Translations under genes and position numbers: made by a program
The notes under the pieces: model-generated
What the model saw: the letters and a program-made list of their open reading frames with translations, nothing else
Databases searched by the model: none
What the model was told of the DNA's origin: nothing
In this document: positions 63,965 through 64,000 of the stretch, one piece after another
Numbering within the stretch: the stretch's first letter is position 1
How the letters are laid out: every line of letters begins with the position of its first letter
Source of the DNA: Metaphire vulgaris
Lineage: Eukaryota; Annelida; Clitellata; Crassiclitellata; Megascolecidae
Length of the DNA stretch: 64,000 bases
NCBI GenBank assembly: GCA_018105865.1
Contig: CM030853.1
Location: forward strand, 5,553,075 to 5,617,074
Direction of reading: 5' to 3'

Positions 63965-64000
63965 AAAGCCTAGAATCCTGCAAGCTTCCCAGTGGGGCAT

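Overview
This is nuclear DNA from an animal, probably a marine invertebrate. It has intron-rich genes, an intronless group-B1 Sox gene, CR1/L2-like LINE remnants, tRNA-derived SINEs, very many hAT-type miniature elements and dense microsatellites. The sequence alone does not fix the phylum. An invertebrate deuterostome or lophotrochozoan is an inference.

Region 1 (about 1-38,900) is gene-poor. Its only convincing gene is a single-exon SoxB1 transcription factor on the minus strand (11,134-12,351), followed upstream by a GC-rich 5' flank. The rest is microsatellites (GA, GACA, TCTA, TTA, GTA, AT and trinucleotide arrays), minisatellites and transposon remnants. Most recognisable elements are non-autonomous hAT-like copies. 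Their termini are related (CAGTGGCG..., CAGTGTTTA..., CAGTGGCGTAG...), and many are flanked by perfect or near-perfect 8-bp target-site duplications. Several are nested inside one another. No intact transposase was seen. Most long open frames here are translations of low-complexity repeats and are not genes.

Region 2 (about 38,980 to 63,221 and beyond the right edge) is one large minus-strand gene read here as 30 exons. It encodes a multidomain Roco-family protein. In order it has leucine-rich repeats, a Roc GTPase (P-loop GLGGVGKT, switch WDFAGQ, THAD motif), a COR domain, two consecutive TIR domains, and a C-terminal region ending in an acidic, serine-rich tail. The 5' end is outside the window; about 1,560 codons lie inside. 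The first TIR has Met where catalytic TIRs carry the conserved Glu, while the second TIR keeps it. This suggests an inactive plus active TIR pair joined to a GTPase and an LRR sensor, an innate-immune or NADase-like layout (inference). One COR exon (53,225-53,388) needs a one-base frame correction. A second junction (near 49,870) needs either another such correction or a weaker splice site. So the allele may be damaged, or the assembly may contain homopolymer errors.

The introns of this gene hold hAT miniature elements, an 80-bp TTAA-ended piggyBac-like family, LINE 3' ends, and a short SINE domain with an (ATT)n tail. That domain folds as a hairpin, and its stems covary between copies.
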